Positions 36,047 to 45,068 of a stretch of 64,000 nt of DNA are shown here, piece by piece. The DNA comes from JBGTGG01 sp964398945. Lineage in GTDB: Bacteria; Bacteroidota; Bacteroidia; Cytophagales; Cyclobacteriaceae. A program made the translations under genes and the position numbers. Under the pieces are notes generated by a model. That model worked only from the letters and a program-made list of their open reading frames with translations, searched no databases and had not been told where the DNA came from. Location: positions 98,987 to 162,986 of the forward strand of contig CAYNOT010000012.1 of the NCBI GenBank assembly GCA_964398945.1, given 5' to 3'. The first letter of the stretch is position 1. Each line of letters opens with the position of its first letter.

Positions 36047-36487
36047 ATGAAAACAATTAAAATAGCAATGGCCGTGTTGACATGCAGCGCGCTCATCTTT
36101 GGTTGTACACCTTCCAATGACAAGTATACTGAAACTTCAGAGTCTTCTGAATTGGCACTGCAAAATCAAATGGTAGAAGAAAACCAGCAATTGGTTGAGG
36201 AGTTGGTAACGCTTCGCGATGATATCGCTACAAAAAGCGAGAAGATTTCCGAGCGAATCGAAACCGTAAACCCCACAACAAAACAAGAGTTGGAGTCAAT
36301 ACAAGAAACACTGAACGAACAATTAAACCTTGTTGAAGCTTCGCTCGACAATGTGAACAGTGCCACTGAGGAAAACTGGGAGGAGGTTAAAATGGAAACT
36401 AAAGAGGTGGTTACCCAGGTAGAGACAGAAGGAAAAGACTTAGGTGCAAGAATTGATGCAATACTTGAGCAAACCGCTAAAAAATAA
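36047..36487 (+). CDS. Coiled-coil lipoprotein
   Basis: This 146-residue lipoprotein has a signal peptide with lipobox LIFGC (Cys at about 20), followed by an acidic helical region rich in Glu and Gln that should form a coiled coil (about 40-140). It resembles the lipoprotein at 27133 in design. The function is unknown. It is downstream of ytxH and csbD on the same strand. Confidence 0.65.
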   Translation: MKTIKIAMAVLTCSALIFGCTPSNDKYTETSESSELALQNQMVEENQQLVEELVTLRDDIATKSEKISERIETVNPTTKQELESIQETLNEQLNLVEASLDNVNSATEENWEEVKMETKEVVTQVETEGKDLGARIDAILEQTAKK

Positions 36488-36507
36488 ACACAAGTTAGGT
36501 AAAATCA

Positions 36508-36546
36508 GGTAGCAGCATTTCCAGTTAGCGGGGAAGTGTTGCTACC
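36508..36546 (+). other. Long RNA hairpin between two genes
   Basis: GGTAGCAGCATTTCC (36508-36522) pairs with GGAAGTGTTGCTACC (36532-36546) over 15 bases with two G-U pairs and a 9-base loop. No T-run follows, so this is more likely an mRNA-stabilising or processing element, or the leader structure of the next gene, than a terminator. Confidence 0.55.
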
Positions 36547-36597
36547 AATTCAAAAGATTTAAACTTAGTTACCACAACAAAGGCGAAAGCAAAGCAA

Positions 36598-36924
36598 ATG
36601 GAAAAAAACAATGATGCAACCCTGAAAATGACTACCCTTTCCGAGCAGACAAACGAAGCAACAAAACTCGGCTATACGGATGATTTTGAAGTGAAGGAAT
36701 ATGGTATTGTAAGCCAAAACGGAAAAGTCTTTACTTCAGACCAGGTCAATATTGTAAACTTCTATCGGTTTGAGGGATACAGCGACCCGGAGGACAATTC
36801 CATTTTATACCTTATTGAAACCCACGATGGAACCAAAGGTAAAATAATTGATGCCTATGGGGTATCTGCCGATTCAACCATTACAAAATTTATTGGCGAA
36901 GTGGAAAACATCAAGAAAATATAG
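36598..36924 (+). CDS. Conserved Bacteroidota small protein
   Basis: This 108-residue cytosolic protein contains GYTDDFEVKEYGI, NFYRFEGYSDPEDNSILYLI and a Gly-rich DGTKGKIIDAYG segment. Many Bacteroidota have relatives that databases call phosphoribosylpyrophosphate synthetase; that label looks wrong for so short a protein. The role is unknown. The ATG follows a purine-rich stretch. It closes the stress-gene cluster. Confidence 0.65.
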   Translation: MEKNNDATLKMTTLSEQTNEATKLGYTDDFEVKEYGIVSQNGKVFTSDQVNIVNFYRFEGYSDPEDNSILYLIETHDGTKGKIIDAYGVSADSTITKFIGEVENIKKI

Positions 36925-36932
36925 AATATAGA

Positions 36933-37102
36933 GGGTGTACGACAAAAATCCGTTATTGCTCGCGAAGCGAGCCTTTGCGGCCTAAAAATGTTCACGCAAA
37001 GAGTCAAGCTTGGCGAACTTTGCGTGATATGACTTTGCGGTCTTTGCGTGAAAAACGGAAATCTGTCGTGTACCCAATATAGAGGTCTTTATAGAGGTCT
37101 TT
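36933..37102. repeat. Palindrome-flanked intergenic repeat with TTTGCG motifs and a tandem 12-mer
   Basis: Inverted arms at 36933-36954 and 37054-37075 (GGGTGTACGAC mirrored by GTCGTGTACCC, with a second pairing of ATCCGTT and AACGGAA) enclose several CTTTGCG/CGCAAAG copies. Such TTTGCG-rich elements are common dispersed repeats in Bacteroidota. ATAGAGGTCTTT is then repeated in tandem at 37079-37090 and 37091-37102. No gene is seen here. Confidence 0.5.
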
Positions 37103-37139
37103 GATTGTATTGAAGCTGCTTTCCCAGGTTTAGGTTAGG

Positions 37140-39443
37140 TTAGTTATTATAGGTGAAAGTAGCTTCTTTACAATCAGAAGAATGGGTGCCTACAAATACT
37201 TTGAAGTTGCCCGGTTCAACAACATATTCCAATGCGTTGTTATAAAATTTTAAATCTTCTGCTGTCAGTTTAAAATTTACTTCATTGGTTTCACCCGGGT
37301 TCAATTCAATTTTTTGGAAAGCCTTAAGTTCTTTTACCGGACGCGTCACCGATCCGACAAGGTCCCGAAGATAAAGTTGAACGATTTCCTTTCCTGCTAC
37401 CGCTCCGGTATTAGTAACTTTAATGCTAACAGATAATGTATCTTGTTTTGTAATAGTAGAGGTGTTCATGGAAATGTCGCCATACTCAAAAGCAGTATAA
37501 CTGAGCCCGTAACCAAACGGGTAAACCGGATCATTCGATACATCAAGATAATTTGACCTAAACTTTTGAAACCATTCCCCTTGCGGAAGTGGCCGTCCTG
37601 TATTTTTCTGTGCATAGTACATCGGAAGCTGGCCAACATGTTGTGGAAAAGTAGTTGTTAATTTCCCTGAAGGGTTTACATCGCCAAACAAAACATCGGC
37701 AATCGCGTCCCCTGCTTCGCTCCCGGCAAACCAAACATTTAATATACTGGGAACATTTTCAGATTCCCATTTCAAAACCAATGGCCTACCGGTAAACAAC
37801 ACCAACACAACCGGCTTGCCCGTCTTGAGAAGTGCAGCCAATAATTCACGTTGTGTATCCGGGATTGAAATATCGGTTCGGCTGGAAGACTCGCCACTCA
37901 TCTCTGCCGATTCGCCCAATGCCGCAACAATTACATCCGCCCGGTTCGCCAACCGTAAAGCTTCAGCACGAATTGCATCTTCTGTTCGCGGATCCCGGTG
38001 AAGCGTTTTCCCAAACATGGTAGCACGCTCTTCCAACAAAGGGTCTTTCGTAAGGTTCGATCCTTTTGCATAAACAATCTTCGCATTGTCGCCAACGGCA
38101 TTTTTTAATCCTTCCAAAAGCGTTACCGATTCATCATTGCGTGCCGCTACACTCCAGGTACCGGTCATATTTGATTTCGCATCGGCCAGTGGTCCGATTA
38201 ATGCAATGGTGCCCGATTTCTTCAATGGAAGAATGGATGTTGAATCTTTCCGCAGTGAATTCTTTAAAAGCACAAGGCTCTGCGCTGCGGTCTCGCGTGC
38301 CTGCTTTCGGTTTTCTGTTGTAAAGATTTCATTTTTTGCACGTTCTTCATTGCAATACCGGTATGGATCATCAAACAAGCCCAGTTTGAATTTTGCGGTG
38401 AGTATCCTTCTACACGCAAGGTTTATCTGATCTTCAGTGATCTTGCCTTCCGTCAGTGACTGCTCAAGCGTATTTAATAATCCTTCGCTTACCATGTCCA
38501 TATCCAATCCGGCTTTCAATGCCTTTGCTGAAACTGCTTGAAGATCACCAAGACCGTGGTCAATCATTTCGCTAACACCAGTATAATCAGAAACTACAAA
38601 TCCATCAAAGCGCCATTGATAGCGCAGCACATCCGTAAGCAACCACTTATTGGCAGTTGCTGGTATGCCGTCAATTTCGTTGAAGGATGCCATCACACTT
38701 CCTGCCCCTGCATCTACTGCGGCTTTGTAAGGCGGGAAATGTTCATTGTACATTCGGTGTCGGCTCATATCCGTAGTATTGTAATCACGGCCTGCTTCTG
38801 CTGCTCCGTATAAAGCAAAATGTTTAACACAGGCCATAATCGTATTGTTGGCTGTTAAGTCATCCCCCTGATATCCGCGTACCATCGCGCGTGCAATTTG
38901 AGAACCGAGGTACGTGTCTTCACCACTGCCTTCAGAAATCCTTCCCCACCGTGCATCACGTGCCAAATCAACCATGGGTGAAAAAGTCCAGTTGATGCCA
39001 TCGGCACTTGCCTCTTGTGCAGCAAGTCGTGCACTCTTTTCAATCAACTCCATATCCCAACTACAACTTAATCCCAACGGGATCGGAAAAACAGTTTCAT
39101 ATCCGTGGATCACATCCATACCAAACAACAACGGGATTCCCAATCTGCTTTTTTCGACCGCGATACGTTGTACTTCTTTTATTTTAGCAACTGATTTAAT
39201 GTTAAAAATCCCGCCCACCATTCCCTTTTCAATCTTCTTTGCGAAATCAGTATTCTCCGCTTGCCCGGTTGTAAAATCACCTGCGGATGGAAGGTTGAGT
39301 TGGCCAATCTTCTCTTGTAAAGTCATTAACACCATCACCGAGTCCACCCGCTGATCAACAGTTTTCCTGCCTGTTTTTTTTTCGGGTTTTTGACAGGAAA
39401 AGAATGCGAATATGATAAATGGAAGGACCAGTAATTTTTTCAT
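37140..39443 (-). CDS. GH3 beta-glucosidase lipoprotein
   Basis: This is a BglX-like enzyme of about 767 residues that removes glucose from beta-glucan oligosaccharides. A lipoprotein signal (lipobox FFSC) is followed by the (alpha/beta)8 barrel (about 35-360) with the nucleophile Asp286 in VVSDYTG. The alpha/beta sandwich follows (about 400-600; AALGESAEMSGESSSRTD), then the fibronectin-III-like C-terminal domain (VKVTNTGAVAGKEIVQLYLRD). The ATG at 39443 is preferred over 39458 because it starts the signal peptide directly. It is the last gene of the locus and begins 17 bases after the stop of the first GH144-type gene. Because its neighbours are GH144-type enzymes, sophorose-type (beta-1,2) oligosaccharides are the likely substrate. 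Confidence 0.9.
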   Translation of the reverse strand: MKKLLVLPFIIFAFFSCQKPEKKTGRKTVDQRVDSVMVLMTLQEKIGQLNLPSAGDFTTGQAENTDFAKKIEKGMVGGIFNIKSVAKIKEVQRIAVEKSRLGIPLLFGMDVIHGYETVFPIPLGLSCSWDMELIEKSARLAAQEASADGINWTFSPMVDLARDARWGRISEGSGEDTYLGSQIARAMVRGYQGDDLTANNTIMACVKHFALYGAAEAGRDYNTTDMSRHRMYNEHFPPYKAAVDAGAGSVMASFNEIDGIPATANKWLLTDVLRYQWRFDGFVVSDYTGVSEMIDHGLGDLQAVSAKALKAGLDMDMVSEGLLNTLEQSLTEGKITEDQINLACRRILTAKFKLGLFDDPYRYCNEERAKNEIFTTENRKQARETAAQSLVLLKNSLRKDSTSILPLKKSGTIALIGPLADAKSNMTGTWSVAARNDESVTLLEGLKNAVGDNAKIVYAKGSNLTKDPLLEERATMFGKTLHRDPRTEDAIRAEALRLANRADVIVAALGESAEMSGESSSRTDISIPDTQRELLAALLKTGKPVVLVLFTGRPLVLKWESENVPSILNVWFAGSEAGDAIADVLFGDVNPSGKLTTTFPQHVGQLPMYYAQKNTGRPLPQGEWFQKFRSNYLDVSNDPVYPFGYGLSYTAFEYGDISMNTSTITKQDTLSVSIKVTNTGAVAGKEIVQLYLRDLVGSVTRPVKELKAFQKIELNPGETNEVNFKLTAEDLKFYNNALEYVVEPGNFKVFVGTHSSDCKEATFTYNN

Positions 39444-39460
39444 TGCCTGAGGATTCAAAT

Positions 39461-40819
39461 TTATTGATAGGTAAATTCAAGTTTTGTTAGCGCACTTTTA
39501 ATTTCAGGTGCGTCCATAAACAATTTCCACAACAGGCCTGTTCGATAATTTTCTATCATCACAGGGATTGGCCCCTGATCAATGGCAAGATAATGTGGGA
39601 GCATCCACTGATGTTCAAAACTAAAAGCATCATACGGGCCATACTCCCCTACTAAACTATCACGGTCAGGTGCGTACAAAAATTTTAAGAAGTCCATGCT
39701 CTCTTTGGGTGTATAAGGAAAAGAAGAAAGCGCTGCCGTAGGTGAGATCACGCCTGTATCATGTGTTGGGCGGTGCCCGTCATACCCATTGATGGAATAA
39801 CTGGAGGTAAATCCCCAACAATTCGCACCATAGCCTTCATAACCATTCGGGTTTTCAATGGCATATTGGTAATGGATCAACGCGTGGTTCTGATTGAGCT
39901 TCCAATAATCACCATAGCGGTCTTTTAAATTTTTGGGGTTTAATCCTAAGTAAGAATAGTGCGCCCAAAACAATGGGCCTACCGGATCATCGTCATGTTC
40001 GTAATGATCCAATACCACATCGTATCCTAAATATTTTTCATCTGAAATAATGCTGTCATTACGAGCCCAACCTTTTCTATAAACATCCGTGCTTACCGGA
40101 TGTGTTGGTGATGCTGCTGCCAGCACGTATGTAATCAGGCATTCATTATAGCCACCAATCGGGAAATTCATTTCCCATTTATACTTGGGCGACCAATGCC
40201 AATACAACACATCCTCGCCTTTGGTATACCAATCCCACTCCACTCCTCTCCACAACCGATCAATGTGTTCGGCCAATTGCTTTTCTTCTACTGATCCGTT
40301 TTTAAAATATTCACGAACGGTCAGTAAACCCTGCACCAAAAAAGATGTCTCCACCAAGTCACCACCATCATCCTTCGGACTGAAAGGTTTCGTTTTTCCT
40401 GTTTCGCCATACAGCCAATGCGGCCATACACCATGAAAACGATCAGCAGTGTCCAGGTAATTCAAGATGTGTTGAAAACGTTTGAAGCCCTCTTCGCGCG
40501 TGATAAACCCGCGCTCAATACCTACTAAAATCGCCATCAAACCAAAACCTGATCCTCCTGTGGTGATCACACTTTTATCATTTGCGGGATAATTCCCATC
40601 CATGTGTGTACGCTCCGGTGCCAATCCGGAAACCGGTTCGGCATTGTCCCAAAAATACTGGAAGGTTTGGTATTGTACCAATGTCATCAACGAATCATCT
40701 GAAAGCGCACTTATACTGATGGTCGCTTCCTGTTCCTGATGTGGTTGGTTTGATTTGCATGATGCCGCCATCCAAAGTACCAGGGATGACCAGAAAATGT
40801 TTTTAACAATATTCTTCAT
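39461..40819 (-). CDS. GH144-type (PF10091) glucanase lipoprotein, copy 1
   Basis: This 452-residue protein has a lipoprotein signal (lipobox AASC) and the PF10091 (so-called glucoamylase) fold, an (alpha/alpha)6 barrel. Motifs along it are YFWDNAEPVSGLAPER, TTGGSGFGLMAILVGIERGF, DRFHGVWPHWLYG, DGGDLVETSFLVQGLL, YWHWSPKYKWEMNFPIGGYN and SAALSSFPYT-like SPTAALSSFPYTPKES. Proteins of this family that have been characterised (GH144) are endo-beta-1,2-glucanases. It is a paralogue of the next gene, which lies 7 bases upstream. Both enzymes probably sit on a membrane and cut beta-1,2-glucan at different stages. Confidence 0.85.
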   Translation of the reverse strand: MKNIVKNIFWSSLVLWMAASCKSNQPHQEQEATISISALSDDSLMTLVQYQTFQYFWDNAEPVSGLAPERTHMDGNYPANDKSVITTGGSGFGLMAILVGIERGFITREEGFKRFQHILNYLDTADRFHGVWPHWLYGETGKTKPFSPKDDGGDLVETSFLVQGLLTVREYFKNGSVEEKQLAEHIDRLWRGVEWDWYTKGEDVLYWHWSPKYKWEMNFPIGGYNECLITYVLAAASPTHPVSTDVYRKGWARNDSIISDEKYLGYDVVLDHYEHDDDPVGPLFWAHYSYLGLNPKNLKDRYGDYWKLNQNHALIHYQYAIENPNGYEGYGANCWGFTSSYSINGYDGHRPTHDTGVISPTAALSSFPYTPKESMDFLKFLYAPDRDSLVGEYGPYDAFSFEHQWMLPHYLAIDQGPIPVMIENYRTGLLWKLFMDAPEIKSALTKLEFTYQ

Positions 40820-40826
40820 AGTTACA

Positions 40827-42449
40827 TTAATGAAAGTTCAATTCGGCCATTGCATTTTGCACTTCCGGTGCTGACATAAATAAATCCCACAACAAACCCG
40901 TTCTATAATTTTCGATCATAATAATGATCGGCCCCTGGTCGATGGCCAGATACGAATTTGCCCGCCATGCCTGCGTAATATTATACGCATCATAAAATCC
41001 ATAGTCGCCCCAAAGTTTATCGCCAATGGTGTAATAGAAATACTTCAACGCTTTCATCGACTCGTCCGGTGTGTAAGGAAAAGATGAGAGTGCCGCTGTC
41101 GGTGTTATTACACCAAGGTCATTGGATGGTGAGTGCGCGCTATAACCATTGTGGTTATCGCTGGAAGTCAACCCCCATGCATCACCACCATAGCCGACAA
41201 AATTTTTCGGATTGGCTTTGCAATAAGCATGGTTGATCAACGCAGCATTTACGTTTTGTTCCCAATAGTTCATGTAGTCATCCGAGAAATGCGGATCAAG
41301 CCCGAGGTAAGAATAATGCACCCAAAACAGTGGGAACAAACCACCCGCGGGCAGTTGAATACCATAATGCGTTTGATTGGTTACAATGCTTCCATTTTTG
41401 GCAAACCCATTTGTGTAAACAATTTTAGGAATGCCATGTGTGGGTGATGCCGCGGCAAGAAAATAGGTAATCTGTTGTTCATAATATCCGGACAAAGCAA
41501 AGTTCATATCCCACTCATAATTGGGCGACCAATGCCAGTACAAAACATTTTGTCCGCCCCTTCTGTACCAATCCCATTCCACTCCTTCCCAAAGTGTATT
41601 GATCCTGTTGATCAAATTATTTCCAATGGTATCGCTGGGTTCAAGGTATTGCCGAAAGGTTATCAATCCTTGCACAAGAAATGAAGTCTCCACTAAATCC
41701 CCTCCGTTGTCCTTTGTACTAAAAGGGATCACTTTTCCGGTGTTGCCGTTTATCCAATGCGACCACACACCATGAAAACGGTCTGCGGTTTCGAGAAAGG
41801 AAACAATTTTCGCCATGCGTTCAACGCCTTCACTGCGGGCAATAAAATCGCGTTCGATTCCTACGATGATGCTCATGATCCCAAAACCCGATCCACCACT
41901 GGTGACAAGGTCCCCGGAAGTATTTCGTTCACGTGCCATGCCGCTTGCCGGGTGTGCGAAGTCCCAGAAATATTTAAACGTTTGCTGCTGTACTTTGGTG
42001 AGCAATTCTTCATCGGGGATAACCGGGAATTTTGGTGTTGGGTCTTCGGTGGTGTAGAAATATTGGCTGAACTGTTCCTCCATTTTTTCACCCCGGCTTC
42101 CTTCTACTTCATGCGATACCCAAAAGATAAGCCGGCTAAGGTGTGGTAGTGGATTGGAGGATGTTACTGTAATTGTTTTTTTATCGGCAGATTGTGAATA
42201 GCTTTTTGTCCCACTTCCAGTGATATCAATAAACTGGCTTGTGAGATATTCCTCTTTGATAGCAGTAGAAAACGTTATCTCAAAGACCGGGGTACGCGAA
42301 ACATTACTGATTCGTGAAGCACCCGATTTTTCTTCAGCATCAATTTTAAAGGAGGTAATCGAGAGTGGGGCAATTACTACCGGTTCATCATCGGTACAAG
42401 ACTGAAAAATGAAAGAAAAGCAAAAAAGGAAAAAATAAATCTTGTACAT
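40827..42449 (-). CDS. GH144-type (PF10091) glucanase lipoprotein with N-terminal beta domain, copy 2
   Basis: This 540-residue paralogue of the preceding enzyme has an extra N-terminal Ig-like domain (about 25-130) with SIKEEYLTSQFIDI-type strands. The lipobox is FQSC followed by TDDEP, an acidic stretch that fits the Bacteroidota surface-lipoprotein export signal. The barrel has FWDFAHPASGMARE, TSGGSGFGIMSIIVGIERDF, DRFHGVWSHWING, GGDLVETSFLVQGLI and YWHWSPNYEWDMNFALSGYY. The extra domain and the export signal suggest this copy is the cell-surface enzyme and copy 1 the periplasmic one; this is inference. Confidence 0.85.
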   Translation of the reverse strand: MYKIYFFLFCFSFIFQSCTDDEPVVIAPLSITSFKIDAEEKSGASRISNVSRTPVFEITFSTAIKEEYLTSQFIDITGSGTKSYSQSADKKTITVTSSNPLPHLSRLIFWVSHEVEGSRGEKMEEQFSQYFYTTEDPTPKFPVIPDEELLTKVQQQTFKYFWDFAHPASGMARERNTSGDLVTSGGSGFGIMSIIVGIERDFIARSEGVERMAKIVSFLETADRFHGVWSHWINGNTGKVIPFSTKDNGGDLVETSFLVQGLITFRQYLEPSDTIGNNLINRINTLWEGVEWDWYRRGGQNVLYWHWSPNYEWDMNFALSGYYEQQITYFLAAASPTHGIPKIVYTNGFAKNGSIVTNQTHYGIQLPAGGLFPLFWVHYSYLGLDPHFSDDYMNYWEQNVNAALINHAYCKANPKNFVGYGGDAWGLTSSDNHNGYSAHSPSNDLGVITPTAALSSFPYTPDESMKALKYFYYTIGDKLWGDYGFYDAYNITQAWRANSYLAIDQGPIIIMIENYRTGLLWDLFMSAPEVQNAMAELNFH

Positions 42450-42467
42450 CTATACTTGTAAATAAGA

Positions 42468-42489
42468 GGGTTCCTATTGCTAGAAACCC
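42468..42489 (-). other. Hairpin between the LamG and GH144 genes
   Basis: GGGTTCC and GAAACCC (42468-42474 and 42483-42489) form a 7-base stem (one G-T) around an 8-base loop in the 71-base gap after the LamG gene. There is no T-run on the minus strand, so it may protect the upstream susCD mRNA from decay or lower the expression of the enzyme genes, more than fully terminating. Confidence 0.4.
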
Positions 42490-42520
42490 CCTAAACCAAA
42501 CTTAAAACCAAATTATTATT

Positions 42521-43444
42521 TTATCTACCGGCAGAACCCAAATTGTATAAAGCCATTATCTCAACTTGTGAAAGTGTAGTATTGAAAACACGTACATCAT
42601 CTATGGATGCAGTGGCCCAAGGATTCCAACCCTGCTGTTCAGGTGCGTTTTCAAATCCAATATCACTAGAGGCCAAACTTCCAAAGACAGCTTGCACTGG
42701 GACGGCCATAGTCAGTGCTCCTGTAGCACTCCGTTGTGTATATCCTCCAACATCTACACCATCTGCAAATAAGTAATACTTATTCTCTGTAGAATTCCAC
42801 ACCATTACATAATGTGCCCATCTATTCGCTCCCTTAAAAAAGGATCCAACTGGATTTTCGGGATCATTATTATTAATAGTTGCCAGGTTGTCTTGAAGAA
42901 TATTTCCTCCGCCAACCGGATTACTGTTCAATGAATTTTTCAACGACAGTGTATCAGATGCAGGAACGTACCAAGATGTTTCAGCATTGGCAGATATATT
43001 GGGCCAAATATCTGTAACACCTGTCGGTACAAGTCCAAAAAATGATGTGAATCCCTCGTTCGCTGTTCCTTTATTGTTCGAAACTTTCACCCATAAACTC
43101 ACTGTGAAGTTACTCAGTGCATTTGCTGAATTTATATTGGCAATGGTTGGGTAAACCAAAACACCTTCTGTCAATTTCAATGCTTGTCCAATCTGGCCTG
43201 CTTCAAAACCTACAGTACCAAAAGTACCCGCAGCACCCGCCAATGGTCCTGTTCCTGAAATATCCTCCTCGTTGGTGCCATCAAATGTCCAGTGCGCAAC
43301 TAAATTGTCGGACGCTACTTCGTTTGAGTTGTTGTAGCCATCGATCGGTGGCAAACCTCCATTATCATCATCTGAACATGATGCCACAAAAAGCAAGGCA
43401 CATAGCCCTATCGCTCCTGCTAAATAACTAATCGTCTTTTTCAT
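42521..43444 (-). CDS. LamG/ConA-like surface glycan-binding lipoprotein
   Basis: This 307-residue lipoprotein has a lipobox FVASC followed by SDDDNGG, the acidic export signal for the cell surface in Bacteroidota. A single LamG/concanavalin-like domain follows (LVAHWTFDGTNEEDISG, FTVSLWVKVSN, YYLFADGVDVGG, ASIDDVRVFNTTLSQVEI). It takes the SusE/SusF-like position next to SusD and probably binds the glucan at the surface. There is no catalytic motif, so it is most likely a binding protein and not an enzyme. Confidence 0.8.
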   Translation of the reverse strand: MKKTISYLAGAIGLCALLFVASCSDDDNGGLPPIDGYNNSNEVASDNLVAHWTFDGTNEEDISGTGPLAGAAGTFGTVGFEAGQIGQALKLTEGVLVYPTIANINSANALSNFTVSLWVKVSNNKGTANEGFTSFFGLVPTGVTDIWPNISANAETSWYVPASDTLSLKNSLNSNPVGGGNILQDNLATINNNDPENPVGSFFKGANRWAHYVMVWNSTENKYYLFADGVDVGGYTQRSATGALTMAVPVQAVFGSLASSDIGFENAPEQQGWNPWATASIDDVRVFNTTLSQVEIMALYNLGSAGR

Positions 43445-43512
43445 TTTCTGTTTTATTTAAGGTTACTATATTGATTACTGTTTACATTTTTAAAACGGTC
43501 ATTCACAAAGGA

Positions 43513-45057
43513 TCAATACAAAGGGTTTTGCCTAAGTTTGTCGCCACTCAAAAGGATTTGTGAATTTGGGATCGGGAGCAATTCATGCTTTCCTTCCACA
43601 AAATTTGTCTTCCCTGCCGCATGCATTACTTCGACCGCACGTCCTTGTCGCACGATGTCCCAAAAGCGGTCGTGTTCCATCGCCAGTTCAACACGCCTCT
43701 CCTGCCATACATCATCGATGGTGGCACCACTAATGGGCAACAAGCCTGCACGATCGCGTAGTGGATTGATTCGTGCATCCGCATTCCCTAATCCGGTATG
43801 GATGGCCGCTTCTGCATTCATCAACAAAACATCGGCAAAGCGAAGGATGCGAATATTCTTCGGACGGTCTTTACTGGCAGGATATACATAATCCTCTTGG
43901 TTATTTTCATTGCGGTTTTCCCACAGTGTACTCGTGTAGGCTTTGTAGTTGTAATATAGGTTTTGAACGAAGTTCTTACTCGGAAGCGGAAATCCATCCC
44001 ACAAGATCGTACCTACATTGGTTCCCGAATCGTCTACGAAAATAATGGTCCCTTCTTTTCGAAGATCATTGGGTTCATACGCATTTATTAAATCCTCAGA
44101 AGGGGTATTAAACCCCCATCCCAAATCATTCCATCCACCGGATCCGCCAACACGGGGCCCTTGACTGAGCGTATAATTTTGAATTCCCAGGTTTGCGTTG
44201 TTAAAAGATCCTGTCTGGATTTCAAAAACGGATTCATTGCTGTTGTCAAACCCTTGTCTCCATAGTGTAGCATAATCTTCCACCAATCCATACTGCCCGG
44301 AATTAATAACTTCTTCGGTCAACGTAAAAACTTCATCCCATTCACCACGGTACATGTACACTTTTGCAAGCATTGATTGTGCTGCCCCCTTATTGGCATG
44401 GCCCGTACCAATTTGTGACCGTAAAGGAAGATTGTCAACAGCGTAGGATAAATCCCGGATGATGCTGTCATACACAACGTCAACGGTGGCACGTGTTTGA
44501 AAAGCAGGATCACTATTGGCATCATCTGCATCATCCGGAACACGCATTACCAATGGAACACCACCATACATGCGCACTAAATTGAAATACAGATAGCCCC
44601 GCAGAAAACGGACTTCACCTTGCAGTTGATTGCGAAGACCAGGATCAATAGCCGCTGTCGCCAGGGCTTTCAATGCCTGATTGGCGGCACCAATACTATT
44701 GTAATGTCCACTCCAAAGACTTTCGCAAAATCTATTCGTAGACGTTAGCGTGAAGTCGTCAATATCCCCTACAGGAACAGCCTGGTCACTGGGCGTACTT
44801 CCTTTGTCTGCATCATCAGAAATAATATTGGTAACAGAAATAAATGCAAAACCGTGCACATCACCATTTCCCCAGGAGTCTCCCTGAAGTAAACTGTTGT
44901 ACACACCCGTCACTAACTTTTGTGCCAATGCCGGATCGGATTCAGTTGTAACACCGCCTTGCACGGGAACATCCAGAAAACTATCGCTACAGGATAGAAC
45001 AGCAACCGTAGTCAACAAACTAAAAATAAAATAATAAAGTGCTTTAATTTTTCCCAT
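43513..45057 (-). CDS. SusD/RagB-family glycan-binding lipoprotein
   Basis: This 514-residue protein has a lipobox VLSC (Cys at about 23) followed by SDSFLDVPVQ. The SusD superhelix with TPR-like units shows FLRGYLYFNLVRMYGGVPLV, the mark of SusD, and the C-terminal ERRVELAMEHDRFWDIVRQG, another family signature. It closes over the SusC barrel and delivers oligosaccharides. It lies 11 bases downstream of susC. The likely ligand is beta-1,2-glucan. Confidence 0.93.
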   Translation of the reverse strand: MGKIKALYYFIFSLLTTVAVLSCSDSFLDVPVQGGVTTESDPALAQKLVTGVYNSLLQGDSWGNGDVHGFAFISVTNIISDDADKGSTPSDQAVPVGDIDDFTLTSTNRFCESLWSGHYNSIGAANQALKALATAAIDPGLRNQLQGEVRFLRGYLYFNLVRMYGGVPLVMRVPDDADDANSDPAFQTRATVDVVYDSIIRDLSYAVDNLPLRSQIGTGHANKGAAQSMLAKVYMYRGEWDEVFTLTEEVINSGQYGLVEDYATLWRQGFDNSNESVFEIQTGSFNNANLGIQNYTLSQGPRVGGSGGWNDLGWGFNTPSEDLINAYEPNDLRKEGTIIFVDDSGTNVGTILWDGFPLPSKNFVQNLYYNYKAYTSTLWENRNENNQEDYVYPASKDRPKNIRILRFADVLLMNAEAAIHTGLGNADARINPLRDRAGLLPISGATIDDVWQERRVELAMEHDRFWDIVRQGRAVEVMHAAGKTNFVEGKHELLPIPNSQILLSGDKLRQNPLY

Positions 45058-45068
45058 CGTCTTGTTCT

